Shown: positions 1 through 6,743, counted from the first letter of the stretch. The stretch: DNA of 22,971 bases from an uncultured Eubacteriales bacterium (GCA_910586545.1 CAJUIQ010000027.1:1-22971), one strand, 5' to 3'. The notes: generated by a model from the letters alone, not told the origin. Made by a program: numbers and translations.

Positions 1-1
1 G

Positions 2-2023
2 TCGGAAATGGTCCCTGTTCGTTCCGCCGCGGAAGGCGCAGCCCGAATTTTAGCAGGCAGACGGGAAATGAACGGATTGTATCATGCGTTTGACGATACT
101 CGTCGTTCCCGTATTCGCGGCAGTATACGCAGCATGCAGCAAGACGATGAGAAAAGCGGGCAGGAGTATATGCGGCTGGCCGGCCAATATAGAAGCGGTC
201 CTGCAGATACTGTTGCGACGCTTGCTGATTTGGATGCTTCTTATACGGTGCAGGCGGGAGACACCATGTGGGGGATTGCCAGGCGGCTAGGAACAACAAT
301 AGAAGAACTATTAGAGGCCAATCCGCAGATTGGGGATCCGAATTCTATTTATGTAGGGCAGGAAATTTATCTTCCGATGGAGGAGACGGAGCCAATTCTA
401 CCTTCTGTTTCCCCCGTTTCCAGAGAAGGAAGAGAAAGTCTTACGTATTTATATGCCGGCAACAGCGCAGCATATGAAAAAATGCTGGAGGGAACCAATA
501 ATTCCATACATACAATTTATCCGGACTATTTTGAAATAGATGACGCCGGAAATCTGCTGATCTCTCCCGCAGAAAAGATCGACACAGATTTTATCAATGA
601 AATGCACCGACAGAATATTCAGGTGATTCCTTTTATCACCAATCATTGGGATAGAGCCCGGGGAATAGCCGCTTTAAACAATCGGCAGGCTTTAAGTCAG
701 CAAATTGCCAAGACTGTGGAACAGTATGGCTTAGACGGTGTAAACATCGATATTGAAAATGTAAACGAGCAGCAAAGAGACGCGTATACCGCTTTTGTGG
801 AATCGGTGCGAGAAGCTCTTGGCCCGGATAAAATTTTATCTGTCGCAGTGGCAGCCAACCCTTATAATCTAACAATAGGATGGCAGGGCTCTTATGATTA
901 TCCACGCCTGGCTTCGATTGCGGATTATCTCATGATCATGGCTTACGATGAATCCTATGTGGGAAGCCCGCCTGGTCCTGTAGCCAGCAGCGATTTTTTT
1001 GAGGGATCCATTCAATATGCCTTGAATCAAGGAGTTCCTAGAGATAAGATTGTCATGGGAATTCCTTTTTATGGCCGATATTGGAAGACTGGAGATCCGG
1101 CAGGCGGTATCGGTATTGCAGCGGAGGACGTGCAATTTCTTTTGGACAATTATACTGCTACCACTCGGTTTGATCAACCTACAATGTCCGCGAATGCAAC
1201 GGTAATTATCCGAGAGGGGGAGCCGCTTCCGCGAATTTGGGGCGGGCGTGTGCTTCAGCCTGGCGTTTACGATATTTGGTACGACAGTCCGGAGTCGACC
1301 CGGTGGAAGCTTGAGACGATTGACCAGGAAAATCTGCGGGGTGTGGGCAGTTGGGCGCTGGGACAGGAGATACCGGAAATATGGGACTTTTATTCCGCCG
1401 CTTTAAATGGAGGCACAGCGCCGCCTGTACCCGGTCCGTCTCTTCCCGCTCCCCAACCGCCAGCTGTCAATGAGGAAATTTTGGAACGGATTCTTGGAGT
1501 ACTGAACAGCAGCGGGAATAATCGTCCTGTAGCAGCGGACACACAGTTGACCCGCGGAGAAGCGGCTGTTGCTATTGGGGATTTAATTGGTTTGACGCCG
1601 GAACCTGGAGGAGAAGCATTTTCTGATACGGAAAACTACTGGGGCAGCGGTCTGATCAACGCGCTGCGCCGTCGGGGTATTATTGAGGGAATTGGCGAGA
1701 ACCAGTTCGGTCCTGGTCAAAATTTGACAAAGGAAGAGCTTGCAACCATTTTTGATCGTATTCTGGCTTTGCCGGATACTATTGATTTCCATGAGGCCAA
1801 ATACCAGGATGTGCCGCCTTCTCGATGGTCGTATTATCCGGTAGAAAAAATGAGCTTTTATGATGTAGTCCCGGGAGAGACCGATACGTATTATGGCGCA
1901 CGAAATCCAATTTCAGCAGCGGAACTGGCGGCAGTGTTCGACAGGATCCAGCAGCAAGCATATCCCATCGATTTTAACAGAAGACTGTATTCCGGCAGCG
2001 GGCCGGTGATTGAACCTAGATGA
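2..2023 (+). CDS. LysM + glycosyl hydrolase family 18 + SLH-domain cell-wall hydrolase (5' end possibly outside window)
   Basis: Probable peptidoglycan or spore-cortex N-acetylglucosaminidase of the SleL/YaaH type, displayed on the cell wall. Numbering from the ATG at 8: a LysM domain at about 79-123 (YTVQAGDTMWGIARRLGTTI, ending in a YVGQEIYLP motif), a GH18 barrel at about 144-465 with the catalytic motif DGVNIDIE at 243-250 (E250 the predicted acid) and a MAYDE strand near 311, a Pro-rich linker at about 470-485, then SLH-like repeats at about 513-650 (LTRGEAA, a FSDTENYW segment, a YQDVPPSRWSYY segment). The frame stays open to base 2, no signal peptide is visible and no Shine-Dalgarno can be checked, so the gene probably starts upstream. 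LysM, GH18 and SLH are directly recognisable. The substrate is inferred from family knowledge. It is the only gene of its transcription unit visible here. Confidence 0.85.
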   Translation, partial: SEMVPVRSAAEGAARILAGRREMNGLYHAFDDTRRSRIRGSIRSMQQDDEKSGQEYMRLAGQYRSGPADTVATLADLDASYTVQAGDTMWGIARRLGTTIEELLEANPQIGDPNSIYVGQEIYLPMEETEPILPSVSPVSREGRESLTYLYAGNSAAYEKMLEGTNNSIHTIYPDYFEIDDAGNLLISPAEKIDTDFINEMHRQNIQVIPFITNHWDRARGIAALNNRQALSQQIAKTVEQYGLDGVNIDIENVNEQQRDAYTAFVESVREALGPDKILSVAVAANPYNLTIGWQGSYDYPRLASIADYLMIMAYDESYVGSPPGPVASSDFFEGSIQYALNQGVPRDKIVMGIPFYGRYWKTGDPAGGIGIAAEDVQFLLDNYTATTRFDQPTMSANATVIIREGEPLPRIWGGRVLQPGVYDIWYDSPESTRWKLETIDQENLRGVGSWALGQEIPEIWDFYSAALNGGTAPPVPGPSLPAPQPPAVNEEILERILGVLNSSGNNRPVAADTQLTRGEAAVAIGDLIGLTPEPGGEAFSDTENYWGSGLINALRRRGIIEGIGENQFGPGQNLTKEELATIFDRILALPDTIDFHEAKYQDVPPSRWSYYPVEKMSFYDVVPGETDTYYGARNPISAAELAAVFDRIQQQAYPIDFNRRLYSGSGPVIEPR

Positions 2024-2027
2024 TAAT

Positions 2028-2064
2028 AAATAGAGCCGGTGGATAAAGCCCGCCGGCTCTATTT
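2028..2064 (+). terminator. Hairpin terminator after the GH18 gene
   Basis: A 15-bp inverted repeat with one G-U pair: the left arm at 2028-2042 (AAATAGAGCCGGTGG) pairs with the right arm at 2050-2064 around a 7-base loop. It begins only a few bases after the TGA stop at 2021-2023. The A-rich start and T-rich end mean it could act on both strands, although no minus-strand gene is seen nearby. Confidence 0.8.
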
Positions 2065-2148
2065 ATTACTGTAGCGCTTTTCGCATAATGATGAAGTCAT
2101 TCGTATAATAATATTCATTTCATATTGCAAGCATAAATTTTTATTTTA

Positions 2149-2177
2149 TTGACAAATTTTGATGATTTTTGCATACT
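2149..2177 (+). promoter_or_regulatory. Probable sigma-A promoter of the vanZ-like gene
   Basis: TTGACA at 2149-2154 matches the -35 consensus exactly. It is followed after 17 bases by CATACT at 2172-2177, a 4/6 match to the -10 box. A second GCATACT-like copy lies just downstream. The element sits about 75 bases before the ATG at 2251 and after the previous gene's terminator, so it would serve the vanZ-like gene alone. The rest of the 227-base gap (2024-2250) is AT-rich, with a short direct repeat AAGGGACTG at 2222 and 2235. Confidence 0.5.
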
Positions 2178-2250
2178 AGCATACTATTAGAGTATTTGAT
2201 TGCAATGGAAAAATTATTTTTAAGGGACTGTTAAAAGGGACTGAACAAAT

Positions 2251-2764
2251 ATGAAATTATCAAATTCTCGTGATAAAGTCTTTCGTCTGGTATGCGTTGC
2301 TGTAAGTATTTTGTATTTGCTTATGCTGGTATGGATTCTTTTCAACCGCTTCCATTCCAGAATGGGATACGGCACATGGACGCAGTAATGTAAATACGCA
2401 TACAAATTTTATTCCATTTTCAACGATATCCTTTTACATCTCTAATTTAACAAGCGGGATGATGAACAACTCCATTATCGTACGGAATTTGCTTGGGAAC
2501 CTGCTTCCTTTTTTGCTTATGGGAATTTTTCTTCCAGTGTTGTTTGAAAAAATGAGGCGGTTTGGATGGTTCGTTCTAACACAGTATTGCGTGATTACCG
2601 TTTTTGAGACGATCCAGCTTGTTACGACTACCGGTTCCTTTGACGTGGACGATATTCTGCTGAATCTGGTCGGAGCGGTGATTGGATGGCTTTTATGGAT
2701 GGCCTTTCATCGAATTTATGCAGGGATGCGAAACGCACAAGATACAAAACAGCTTTCTGTTTAA
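2251..2764 (+). pseudogene. VanZ-like membrane protein, split by a +1 frameshift
   Basis: VanZ-like proteins are small multi-span membrane proteins; the founding member gives low-level teicoplanin resistance, and the role of most relatives is unknown. The first frame starts at ATG 2251 behind AAAAGGGA and encodes 45 residues with one hydrophobic segment, ending TWTQ and TAA at 2386-2388. Moving one base forward (frame 2387) gives NVNTHTNFIPFSTI, the family's usual NLIPF-type segment, then LLGNLLPFLLMGIFLP, an ETIQL helix and GSFDVDDILLNLVGAVIGWLL, all hallmarks of VanZ. Removing one base near 2386 would restore about 170 residues, a normal length for the family. The stretch from ATG 2459 alone (101 residues) would lack the N-terminal helix. 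It is flanked by its own promoter and terminator. It is either a genuine pseudogene or a one-base sequence error. Confidence 0.75.
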
Positions 2765-2769
2765 ATTGA

Positions 2770-2800
2770 AAACGGCGTCCTCTGTAGGAGGACGCCGTTT
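2770..2800 (+). terminator. Strong intrinsic terminator after the vanZ-like gene
   Basis: A perfect 13-bp stem (left arm 2770-2782, AAACGGCGTCCTC; right arm 2788-2800) with a 5-base loop, beginning 6 bases after the TAA at 2762-2764. A T-rich stretch follows (ATTTTTTTATT at about 2808-2818). It insulates the vanZ-like gene from the infC promoter. Confidence 0.9.
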
Positions 2801-2824
2801 CTTATAAATTTTTTTATTAGGGTA

Positions 2825-2853
2825 TTGACAATTCACCCCGGTAATGCTACAAT
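2825..2853 (+). promoter_or_regulatory. Sigma-A promoter of the infC-rpmI-rplT operon
   Basis: TTGACA at 2825-2830, a 17-base spacer and TACAAT at 2848-2853 give 11 of 12 consensus bases. Transcription would start near 2860, leaving a leader of roughly 200 bases before the infC start, as expected for an operon controlled by attenuation. Confidence 0.85.
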
Positions 2854-2859
2854 ATGTAA

Positions 2860-3060
2860 GTAAAAAGAAGCAGAACACTCCGTTCTCACCGTGCCAGACT
2901 GCTGCGTATCGGTTCATAAAGCGTATGTTTCGTGTAGGAGCATAGGATTTGTGCGGAGTTTTCGTTCCGCACTTTTTTATTGTAGCTTCCTGTATGAGCA
3001 GGCAGCGGTACAGTGTGCCGGTTCGTCCGGCCAAGGCTTTTATTATTTGAAATCGGGGGT
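2860..3060 (+). promoter_or_regulatory. L20-type leader RNA of the infC operon (terminator/antiterminator switch)
   Basis: In Firmicutes, free ribosomal protein L20 binds the infC-rpmI-rplT leader and favours premature termination. The same logic can be read here. Bases 2873-2882 (GAACACTCCG) can pair with 2954-2963 (CGGAGTTTTC) with a single mismatch, forming an antiterminator. Bases 2954-2957 are also part of the left arm of a downstream terminator hairpin, so the two folds exclude each other. A further GC hairpin lies at 3017-3031 (GCCGG, 5-base loop, CCGGC). Position and architecture match the Rfam L20 leader class. The mutually exclusive pairing is seen in the sequence; L20 as ligand is inferred from the operon. 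An open reading frame crosses this leader but is not thought to be translated. Confidence 0.75.
2951..2978 (+). terminator. Attenuator terminator inside the infC leader
   Basis: GTGCGGA at 2951-2957 pairs with TCCGCAC at 2966-2972 around an 8-base loop, followed at once by six T residues (2973-2978). It lies about 90 bases upstream of the infC start and downstream of the promoter, so it would stop transcription before the operon unless the upstream arm at 2873-2882 competes for its left arm. Confidence 0.85.
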
Positions 3061-3067
3061 GCCAACT

Positions 3068-3622
3068 ATCAGCGCAAAAGAACTTCTTATCAATGACGAT
3101 ATCCGTGCAAAAGAGGTCCGGCTTTTGGATGAGCAGGGCGAACAGATGGGTATCAAAAGTCTTGCACAGGCAAAGGATTATGCTTATGAGAAAGGCGTAG
3201 ATTTGGTTTGTATTGCGCCGCAGGCTGTTCCGCCGGTGTGTCGTGCAATGGACTACGGCAAATTTCGATACGAGCAGGACAAACGTGCGAAAGAACAAAA
3301 GAAGAAGCAGCAGACTGTGGAAGTCAAGGAAGTGCAGCTTTCTTGCCGCATTGACAAACATGACTTTGACATGAAAGTTGCCAGGGCCATCAAGTTTTTG
3401 CAGGACGGCAACAAGGTACGTGTTTGTTTGCGCTTTAAGGGCAGAGAAATGGCACACCAAGATCTTGGGCGGGAAGTCGTCACAAAATTTCAGGAGGCGT
3501 GCTCCGAATTTTCCACAACGGATAAAAAAGCTGCCATGGAAGGCAGACAACTGATCGTATTCCTCACACCGCTGAAAACCCTTCCTAAAAAGGAAAAACC
3601 GGCGCAGGAGACGGCAGAGTAA
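3068..3622 (+). CDS. infC: Translation initiation factor IF-3, probable AUC start
   Basis: IF-3 binds the 30S subunit, keeps it apart from 50S and checks start-codon and initiator-tRNA pairing. The product (184 residues from ATC 3068) has the N-domain signature INDDIRAKEVRLLDEQGEQ, a PPVCRAMDYGKFRYEQ segment, a Lys-rich linker (KRAKEQKKKQQ) and the C-domain with VRVCLRFKGREMAHQDLG and EGRQLIVFLTP. Homology begins at ISAKELLIND. The best Shine-Dalgarno match, GGGGGTG at 3055-3061, lies 6 bases before ATC 3068. The in-frame GTG at 3059 overlaps that element and is the alternative. A rare start codon is known for infC in Escherichia coli (AUU), where it allows IF-3 to repress itself. First gene of infC-rpmI-rplT. 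Confidence 0.93.
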   Translation: MSAKELLINDDIRAKEVRLLDEQGEQMGIKSLAQAKDYAYEKGVDLVCIAPQAVPPVCRAMDYGKFRYEQDKRAKEQKKKQQTVEVKEVQLSCRIDKHDFDMKVARAIKFLQDGNKVRVCLRFKGREMAHQDLGREVVTKFQEACSEFSTTDKKAAMEGRQLIVFLTPLKTLPKKEKPAQETAE

Positions 3623-3633
3623 TGTTCACGATA

Positions 3634-3660
3634 GCAGTTCTGCGGCTTGCCATGAACTGC
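3634..3660 (+). other. Intergenic hairpin between infC and rpmI
   Basis: GCAGTTC at 3634-3640 and GAACTGC at 3654-3660 form a perfect 7-bp stem with a 13-base loop in the 63-base gap between the infC stop and rpmI. There is no T tract, so it is not a terminator. It could be an RNA processing or stability element, or a translational control site for rpmI; this is inference. Confidence 0.4.
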
Positions 3661-3685
3661 GAGAGTATAGAAAGGAATTAGAAAA

Positions 3686-3883
3686 ATGGGTAAAATCAAG
3701 ACACATAAGGCATCGGCAAAACGGTTTTCCGTTACAGGCAGCGGCAAAGTGAAAAGATATCACAGCGCACACCGCCACAACCTCAGTACAAACAAAACGC
3801 AAAAACAAAAAAGACGTCTTCGTTCTGCAGATTATGTAAGTCCTGCAATGGAAGCAAATGTAAAGCGGCTTATCATGAAATAA
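3686..3883 (+). CDS. rpmI: 50S ribosomal protein L35
   Basis: Small basic protein of the large ribosomal subunit, 65 residues, the usual length. The start MGKIKTHKASAKRFSVTGSG is the family signature, and the rest is rich in Lys and Arg (HRHNLSTNKTQKQKRRLR), ending VKRLIMK. ATG 3686 follows AAAGGA at a suitable distance. It lies between infC and rplT as in most bacteria and shares the promoter and L20-type attenuator at 2825-2978. Confidence 0.97.
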   Translation: MGKIKTHKASAKRFSVTGSGKVKRYHSAHRHNLSTNKTQKQKRRLRSADYVSPAMEANVKRLIMK

Positions 3884-3887
3884 AGGC

Positions 3888-3928
3888 GCACGCACTGCGT
3901 GTACTAAGTTATCCTGCCTGAAGGCGGG
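3888..3928 (+). other. Two intergenic hairpins between rpmI and rplT
   Basis: The 81-base gap holds two compact stems. One is at 3888-3902 (GCACGC, 3-base loop, GCGTGT, with one G-U pair). The other is at 3913-3928 (CCTGCC, TGAA loop, GGCGGG, with one G-U pair). Neither has a T tract. They lie upstream of the rplT ribosome-binding site (AAAGGAAT at about 3949). They may tune stability or translation of rplT; no direct evidence for function. Confidence 0.35.
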
Positions 3929-3964
3929 GATATGAAACTGACGGACAGAAAGGAATAGAATAAA

Positions 3965-4318
3965 ATGGCAAGAGTTAAAGGCGCAATGATGACGCGCAAG
4001 AGAAGAAAGAGAATTTTAAAAGCGGCTAAAGGATACTGGGGTGCAAAATCAAAGCATTTCAAGATGGCCAAACAGGCTGTTATGAAAAGCGGCAACTATG
4101 CATATATTGGCCGTAAACAAAAGAAAAGAGAATTTAGACAGCTTTGGATCACACGTATTTCGGCACAGGCAAAGGTAAACGGCATGAACTATTCTCAGTT
4201 TATGAACGGGCTGAAGAAAGCCGGCATCAATCTGAACAGAAAGATGCTTTCTGAAATTGCTATTGCAGACAAAGAAGCTTTTGCAGCTCTTGTTGAAAAA
4301 GCTAAAGCAGCGCTTTAA
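3965..4318 (+). CDS. rplT: 50S ribosomal protein L20
   Basis: Early-assembly 23S rRNA-binding protein and, in many bacteria, the repressor of its own operon. The product has 117 residues, normal for the family. It shows the very basic N-terminal arm MARVKGAMMTRKRRKRILK, the segment GYWGAKSKHFKMAKQAVMKS, the LWITRISAQAK motif and a C-terminal helix ending in FAALVEKAKAAL. ATG 3965 is preceded by AAAGGAAT. It is the last gene of the infC operon, closed by the hairpin at 4327-4359. Its likely binding target is the leader at 2860-3060. Confidence 0.97.
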   Translation: MARVKGAMMTRKRRKRILKAAKGYWGAKSKHFKMAKQAVMKSGNYAYIGRKQKKREFRQLWITRISAQAKVNGMNYSQFMNGLKKAGINLNRKMLSEIAIADKEAFAALVEKAKAAL

Positions 4319-4326
4319 TGATAAAT

Positions 4327-4359
4327 GAACCCAACGGGCTCTCCCGAATGGGTTCTTTT
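4327..4359 (+). terminator. Terminator of the infC-rpmI-rplT operon
   Basis: Outer stem GAACCCA (4327-4333) with TGGGTTC (4349-4355), inner stem CGGG (435-4338 of the same arm, i.e. 4335-4338) with CCCG (4343-4346), then TTTT from 4356. It begins 8 bases after the rplT stop. No convincing promoter is visible between here and the next gene at 4412. Confidence 0.85.
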
Positions 4360-4411
4360 CATTGTGGAAAGAAAGGTAGTCCCAGTTTGTACGAATACAT
4401 ACGGAGGCGAG

Positions 4412-5194
4412 ATGGAACCAACCTATATTACTTCGAGAACGAACCCGCTGGTAGTGAGTCTGGCTAAGCTTGCCGATAAAAAGGAGCGGGATAAAACAGG
4501 ACTGTATATTGCGGAAGGCTTCAAGCTATGTAAAGAAGCTTGCGGCAGGAGCAGAGTGCGGTATGCCGTCATACGTCATGACCGTGAACAGCAAGAACAG
4601 TATACAGCGCTTGCACAGCGCAGCGGCGGAGAGGCGATTATTCTCTCAGAGACCGCGTATGATAAAATTACAAAAGACCGCTCTCCCGATGGCATCCTGT
4701 TCGTTGTGGAAGCAGAATCTATGGAGATCCCGGAGCATATGAACGGGGAACGAATCTGCATTTTAGATAGTATTCAGGATCCTGGAAATGTGGGAACAAT
4801 TATTCGGACTGCAGCCGCTTTGGGAATGGATCGTGTAATTTTACATGACTGCGCCGATATTTATAATCCTAAAGTAATTCGTGCTACTATGGGAGCTTTT
4901 TTCAAAATGTCCGTTAGCCTTTGCGGCAATTTGCAAAAGACAATTGCTCTTCTGCAAAGCGAAGGGAGACGCGTGCTTGCTGCGGCTTTGTCCGATCAGG
5001 GAATTACGCTTGGAGAGGCTCCCCTTTATCCTTCCGATTGTCCGATCCTTGGAAATGAGGGACATGGCATCGCTGAGGCGGTAATAGACCAATGCAATGC
5101 TTGCATAAAAATTCCTATGACAGATAAAACAGAAAGCCTCAATGCGGCTGCAGCTGCAGCTGTATTACTTTGGGAATACAGCAAACTGCACTAG
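4412..5194 (+). CDS. SpoU/TrmH-family RNA 2'-O-methyltransferase (TsnR/YsgA type)
   Basis: Predicted S-adenosylmethionine-dependent ribose methyltransferase of the SPOUT superfamily, probably acting on 23S rRNA. The three SPOUT motifs are present, numbered from ATG 4412: motif 1 around D123-N126 (LDSIQDPGNVGTIIRTAAAL), motif 2 (NPKVIRATMGAFFKM) and motif 3 with GNEGHGI from 214 and IPM...ESLN ending at N244. The N-terminal third (ITSRTNPLVVSLAKLADKKE, YIAEGFKL) is the substrate-binding domain typical of TsnR/YsgA. I chose ATG 4412, behind GGAGG at 4403-4407, over earlier in-frame codons because homology starts with TSRTNP; this gives 260 residues, usual for the family. Genes of this family often sit next to rplT or pheS in Firmicutes. 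The exact target nucleotide cannot be told from sequence. Confidence 0.9.
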   Translation: MEPTYITSRTNPLVVSLAKLADKKERDKTGLYIAEGFKLCKEACGRSRVRYAVIRHDREQQEQYTALAQRSGGEAIILSETAYDKITKDRSPDGILFVVEAESMEIPEHMNGERICILDSIQDPGNVGTIIRTAAALGMDRVILHDCADIYNPKVIRATMGAFFKMSVSLCGNLQKTIALLQSEGRRVLAAALSDQGITLGEAPLYPSDCPILGNEGHGIAEAVIDQCNACIKIPMTDKTESLNAAAAAAVLLWEYSKLH

Positions 5195-5259
5195 GCCGCA
5201 AATTGAGAATGACACGTATACTATTTTCAAATCTCGTTAATCTCGTTTTTGTGTCTTTC

Positions 5260-5273
5260 TGTAATATATTACA
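5260..5273. promoter_or_regulatory. Perfect 14-bp palindrome upstream of dprA (candidate operator)
   Basis: TGTAATATATTACA is a perfect inverted repeat, 43 bases before the annotated dprA ATG and in the gap after the methyltransferase gene. It lies inside a looser inverted repeat (TTTGTGTC at about 5248-5255, GACACAAA at about 5295-5302). A dimeric regulator could bind here. I cannot assign a known regulator, and no good -35/-10 pair overlaps it. Confidence 0.35.
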
Positions 5274-5315
5274 TCCTTTATCGGATAGAAAATCGACACA
5301 AATACAAAGAAAGGT

Positions 5316-6725
5316 ATGGTCATTATTGTGAAAGAGGATAAAAAATACTGGCTTTGGTTGTCCCACGCATGCGGTGCGGGAAGTAAGTGCGCGCTGCGCC
5401 TGGCCAGAACCTTTCGCAGTGCGAAAAATGTGTACAAGGCAAGCGAGAAGGATTTAAAAAACTGCGGTGTACGTATTGAAAATAAAGTGCTTGCAAGACT
5501 GCTTTGTAAAGATACCTCCGAAGAGGAGGGGATTTTGAAGTGGTGTCGGGACGGTGGTGTACAGGTGCTTGTTCCCGGAGATGCGGCATATCCAAAAAGC
5601 TTATTTTCCCTGCAGGACATGCCGATGGTTTTGTACTGCATGGGTACGATTCCCGCTTTTGAGGATCAGTTCAATTGTGCTGTAGTAGGAACTCGGACGA
5701 TGTCGGAGTATGGTAAAAAAATGGCTTGTGAAATTGGCGCTGGCCTTGCAAGAGCAGGAGCGTGCGTCGTTAGCGGTCTGGCTCTTGGTGTAGACGGCGC
5801 TGCAATGGCGGCTGCGTTGGAAGAAGGCGGTGTTACTGTAGCGGTACTGGGCTGCGGAATTGACGTAGTATATCCCAAGCAGCATCAGTCCCTGTATTAT
5901 CATGTTGCGGAGCGCGGCGCCATTCTTACAGAATACGCGCCGGGAGTTTCTCCAAGCCAATATAACTTTCCTGTTCGAAATCGGATTATCAGCGGCCTTT
6001 CTCAAGGAGTTTGCGTAATCGAAGGAGAACTGAAAAGCGGGGCGCTTATCACAGCACGCCACGGGCTTTTTCAAGGAAGGGATGTGTATGCTGTTCCGGG
6101 CCGCGTGGGCGACAAAAACTCTGAGGGAGCCAACTATTTGCTTACCCAAGGAGCAACGCCTGTTACCAGTGCGGTTGACATTGTTTCAAACTACGAATTT
6201 TTGTATCCTCATACGTTAAAAGTTGGTAGAGCTGCTTTGGCCAGACTGCCAGTAGATGTGGACGGTGCTGTGCGTAAGCATCAAGTGGCGAAGCGGAGCA
6301 CAAACAGAAAAACGATTGCTGCTGACAGCGGTGAGAGGCAAGATGAAAAGCGAAAAGACAAAATTAAACGAGCAAAAAATCAGCCGATTTTCCCGCCGCT
6401 GGAAGAAGATACGGAGCAAGTACCCAAAATTAATATGGACGCTTTGAGCGAAACGGATATAAAAATTTATGAAGCCATGACTTCATATCTACCTTCAGGT
6501 AGTTGCTTGTGCTTGCTGTGCTTGCATGGCCGAGGCATGACTCCAGATGTACCTATGCTGCCGGACGAGATTTCCAGGGCGGGTTTTGCCCTACAGCAGG
6601 TTATGACTTCTATGACAATGCTGGAAATAGCAGGAGCGGTAGAGGCCGGCGCGGGGGGATATTTTCTCAAGCGTGCAGCCGATATTGCGGGAAATGGCGA
6701 AAAAGATCTGGAAGAACAGGACTGA
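5316..6725 (+). CDS. dprA: DNA-processing protein DprA (Smf)
   Basis: DprA binds incoming single-stranded DNA and loads RecA during natural transformation. The 469-residue product has an N-terminal helical region, then the Rossmann-like DprA core: VVGTRTMSEYG, VVSGLALGVDGAA, VLGCGIDVVYP, FPVRNRIISGLSQGVCVIEG, SGALITARHGLFQGRDVYAVPG. A basic linker at about 320-365 (RQDEKRKDKIKRAKNQ) leads to a C-terminal winged-helix-like region (LSETDIKIYEA, then PDEISRAGFALQQVMTSMTMLEIAGAV). The product is longer than the roughly 360 residues usual for the family, because of the linker and a Cys-rich insertion at about 391-414. Start uncertain: AAAGG lies only 1-2 bases before ATG 5316, whereas GTG 5328 (same frame) lies 13 bases away. 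Upstream of topA, as in many Firmicutes. Confidence 0.92.
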   Translation: MVIIVKEDKKYWLWLSHACGAGSKCALRLARTFRSAKNVYKASEKDLKNCGVRIENKVLARLLCKDTSEEEGILKWCRDGGVQVLVPGDAAYPKSLFSLQDMPMVLYCMGTIPAFEDQFNCAVVGTRTMSEYGKKMACEIGAGLARAGACVVSGLALGVDGAAMAAALEEGGVTVAVLGCGIDVVYPKQHQSLYYHVAERGAILTEYAPGVSPSQYNFPVRNRIISGLSQGVCVIEGELKSGALITARHGLFQGRDVYAVPGRVGDKNSEGANYLLTQGATPVTSAVDIVSNYEFLYPHTLKVGRAALARLPVDVDGAVRKHQVAKRSTNRKTIAADSGERQDEKRKDKIKRAKNQPIFPPLEEDTEQVPKINMDALSETDIKIYEAMTSYLPSGSCLCLLCLHGRGMTPDVPMLPDEISRAGFALQQVMTSMTMLEIAGAVEAGAGGYFLKRAADIAGNGEKDLEEQD

Positions 6726-6743
6726 TATTTTTTTAATTTCCCC

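Noticed and set aside
2891..3067. In-frame upstream extension of infC (about 59 codons before ATC 3068)
   Set aside because: It covers the attenuator hairpin and its T run, has no IF-3 homology and no ribosome-binding site; it is leader RNA, not protein.
2693..3550. Long minus-strand open frame of 285 codons opposite vanZ/infC
   Set aside because: It overlaps a promoter, two terminators and infC, and its translation shows no recognisable domain; it is a shadow frame.
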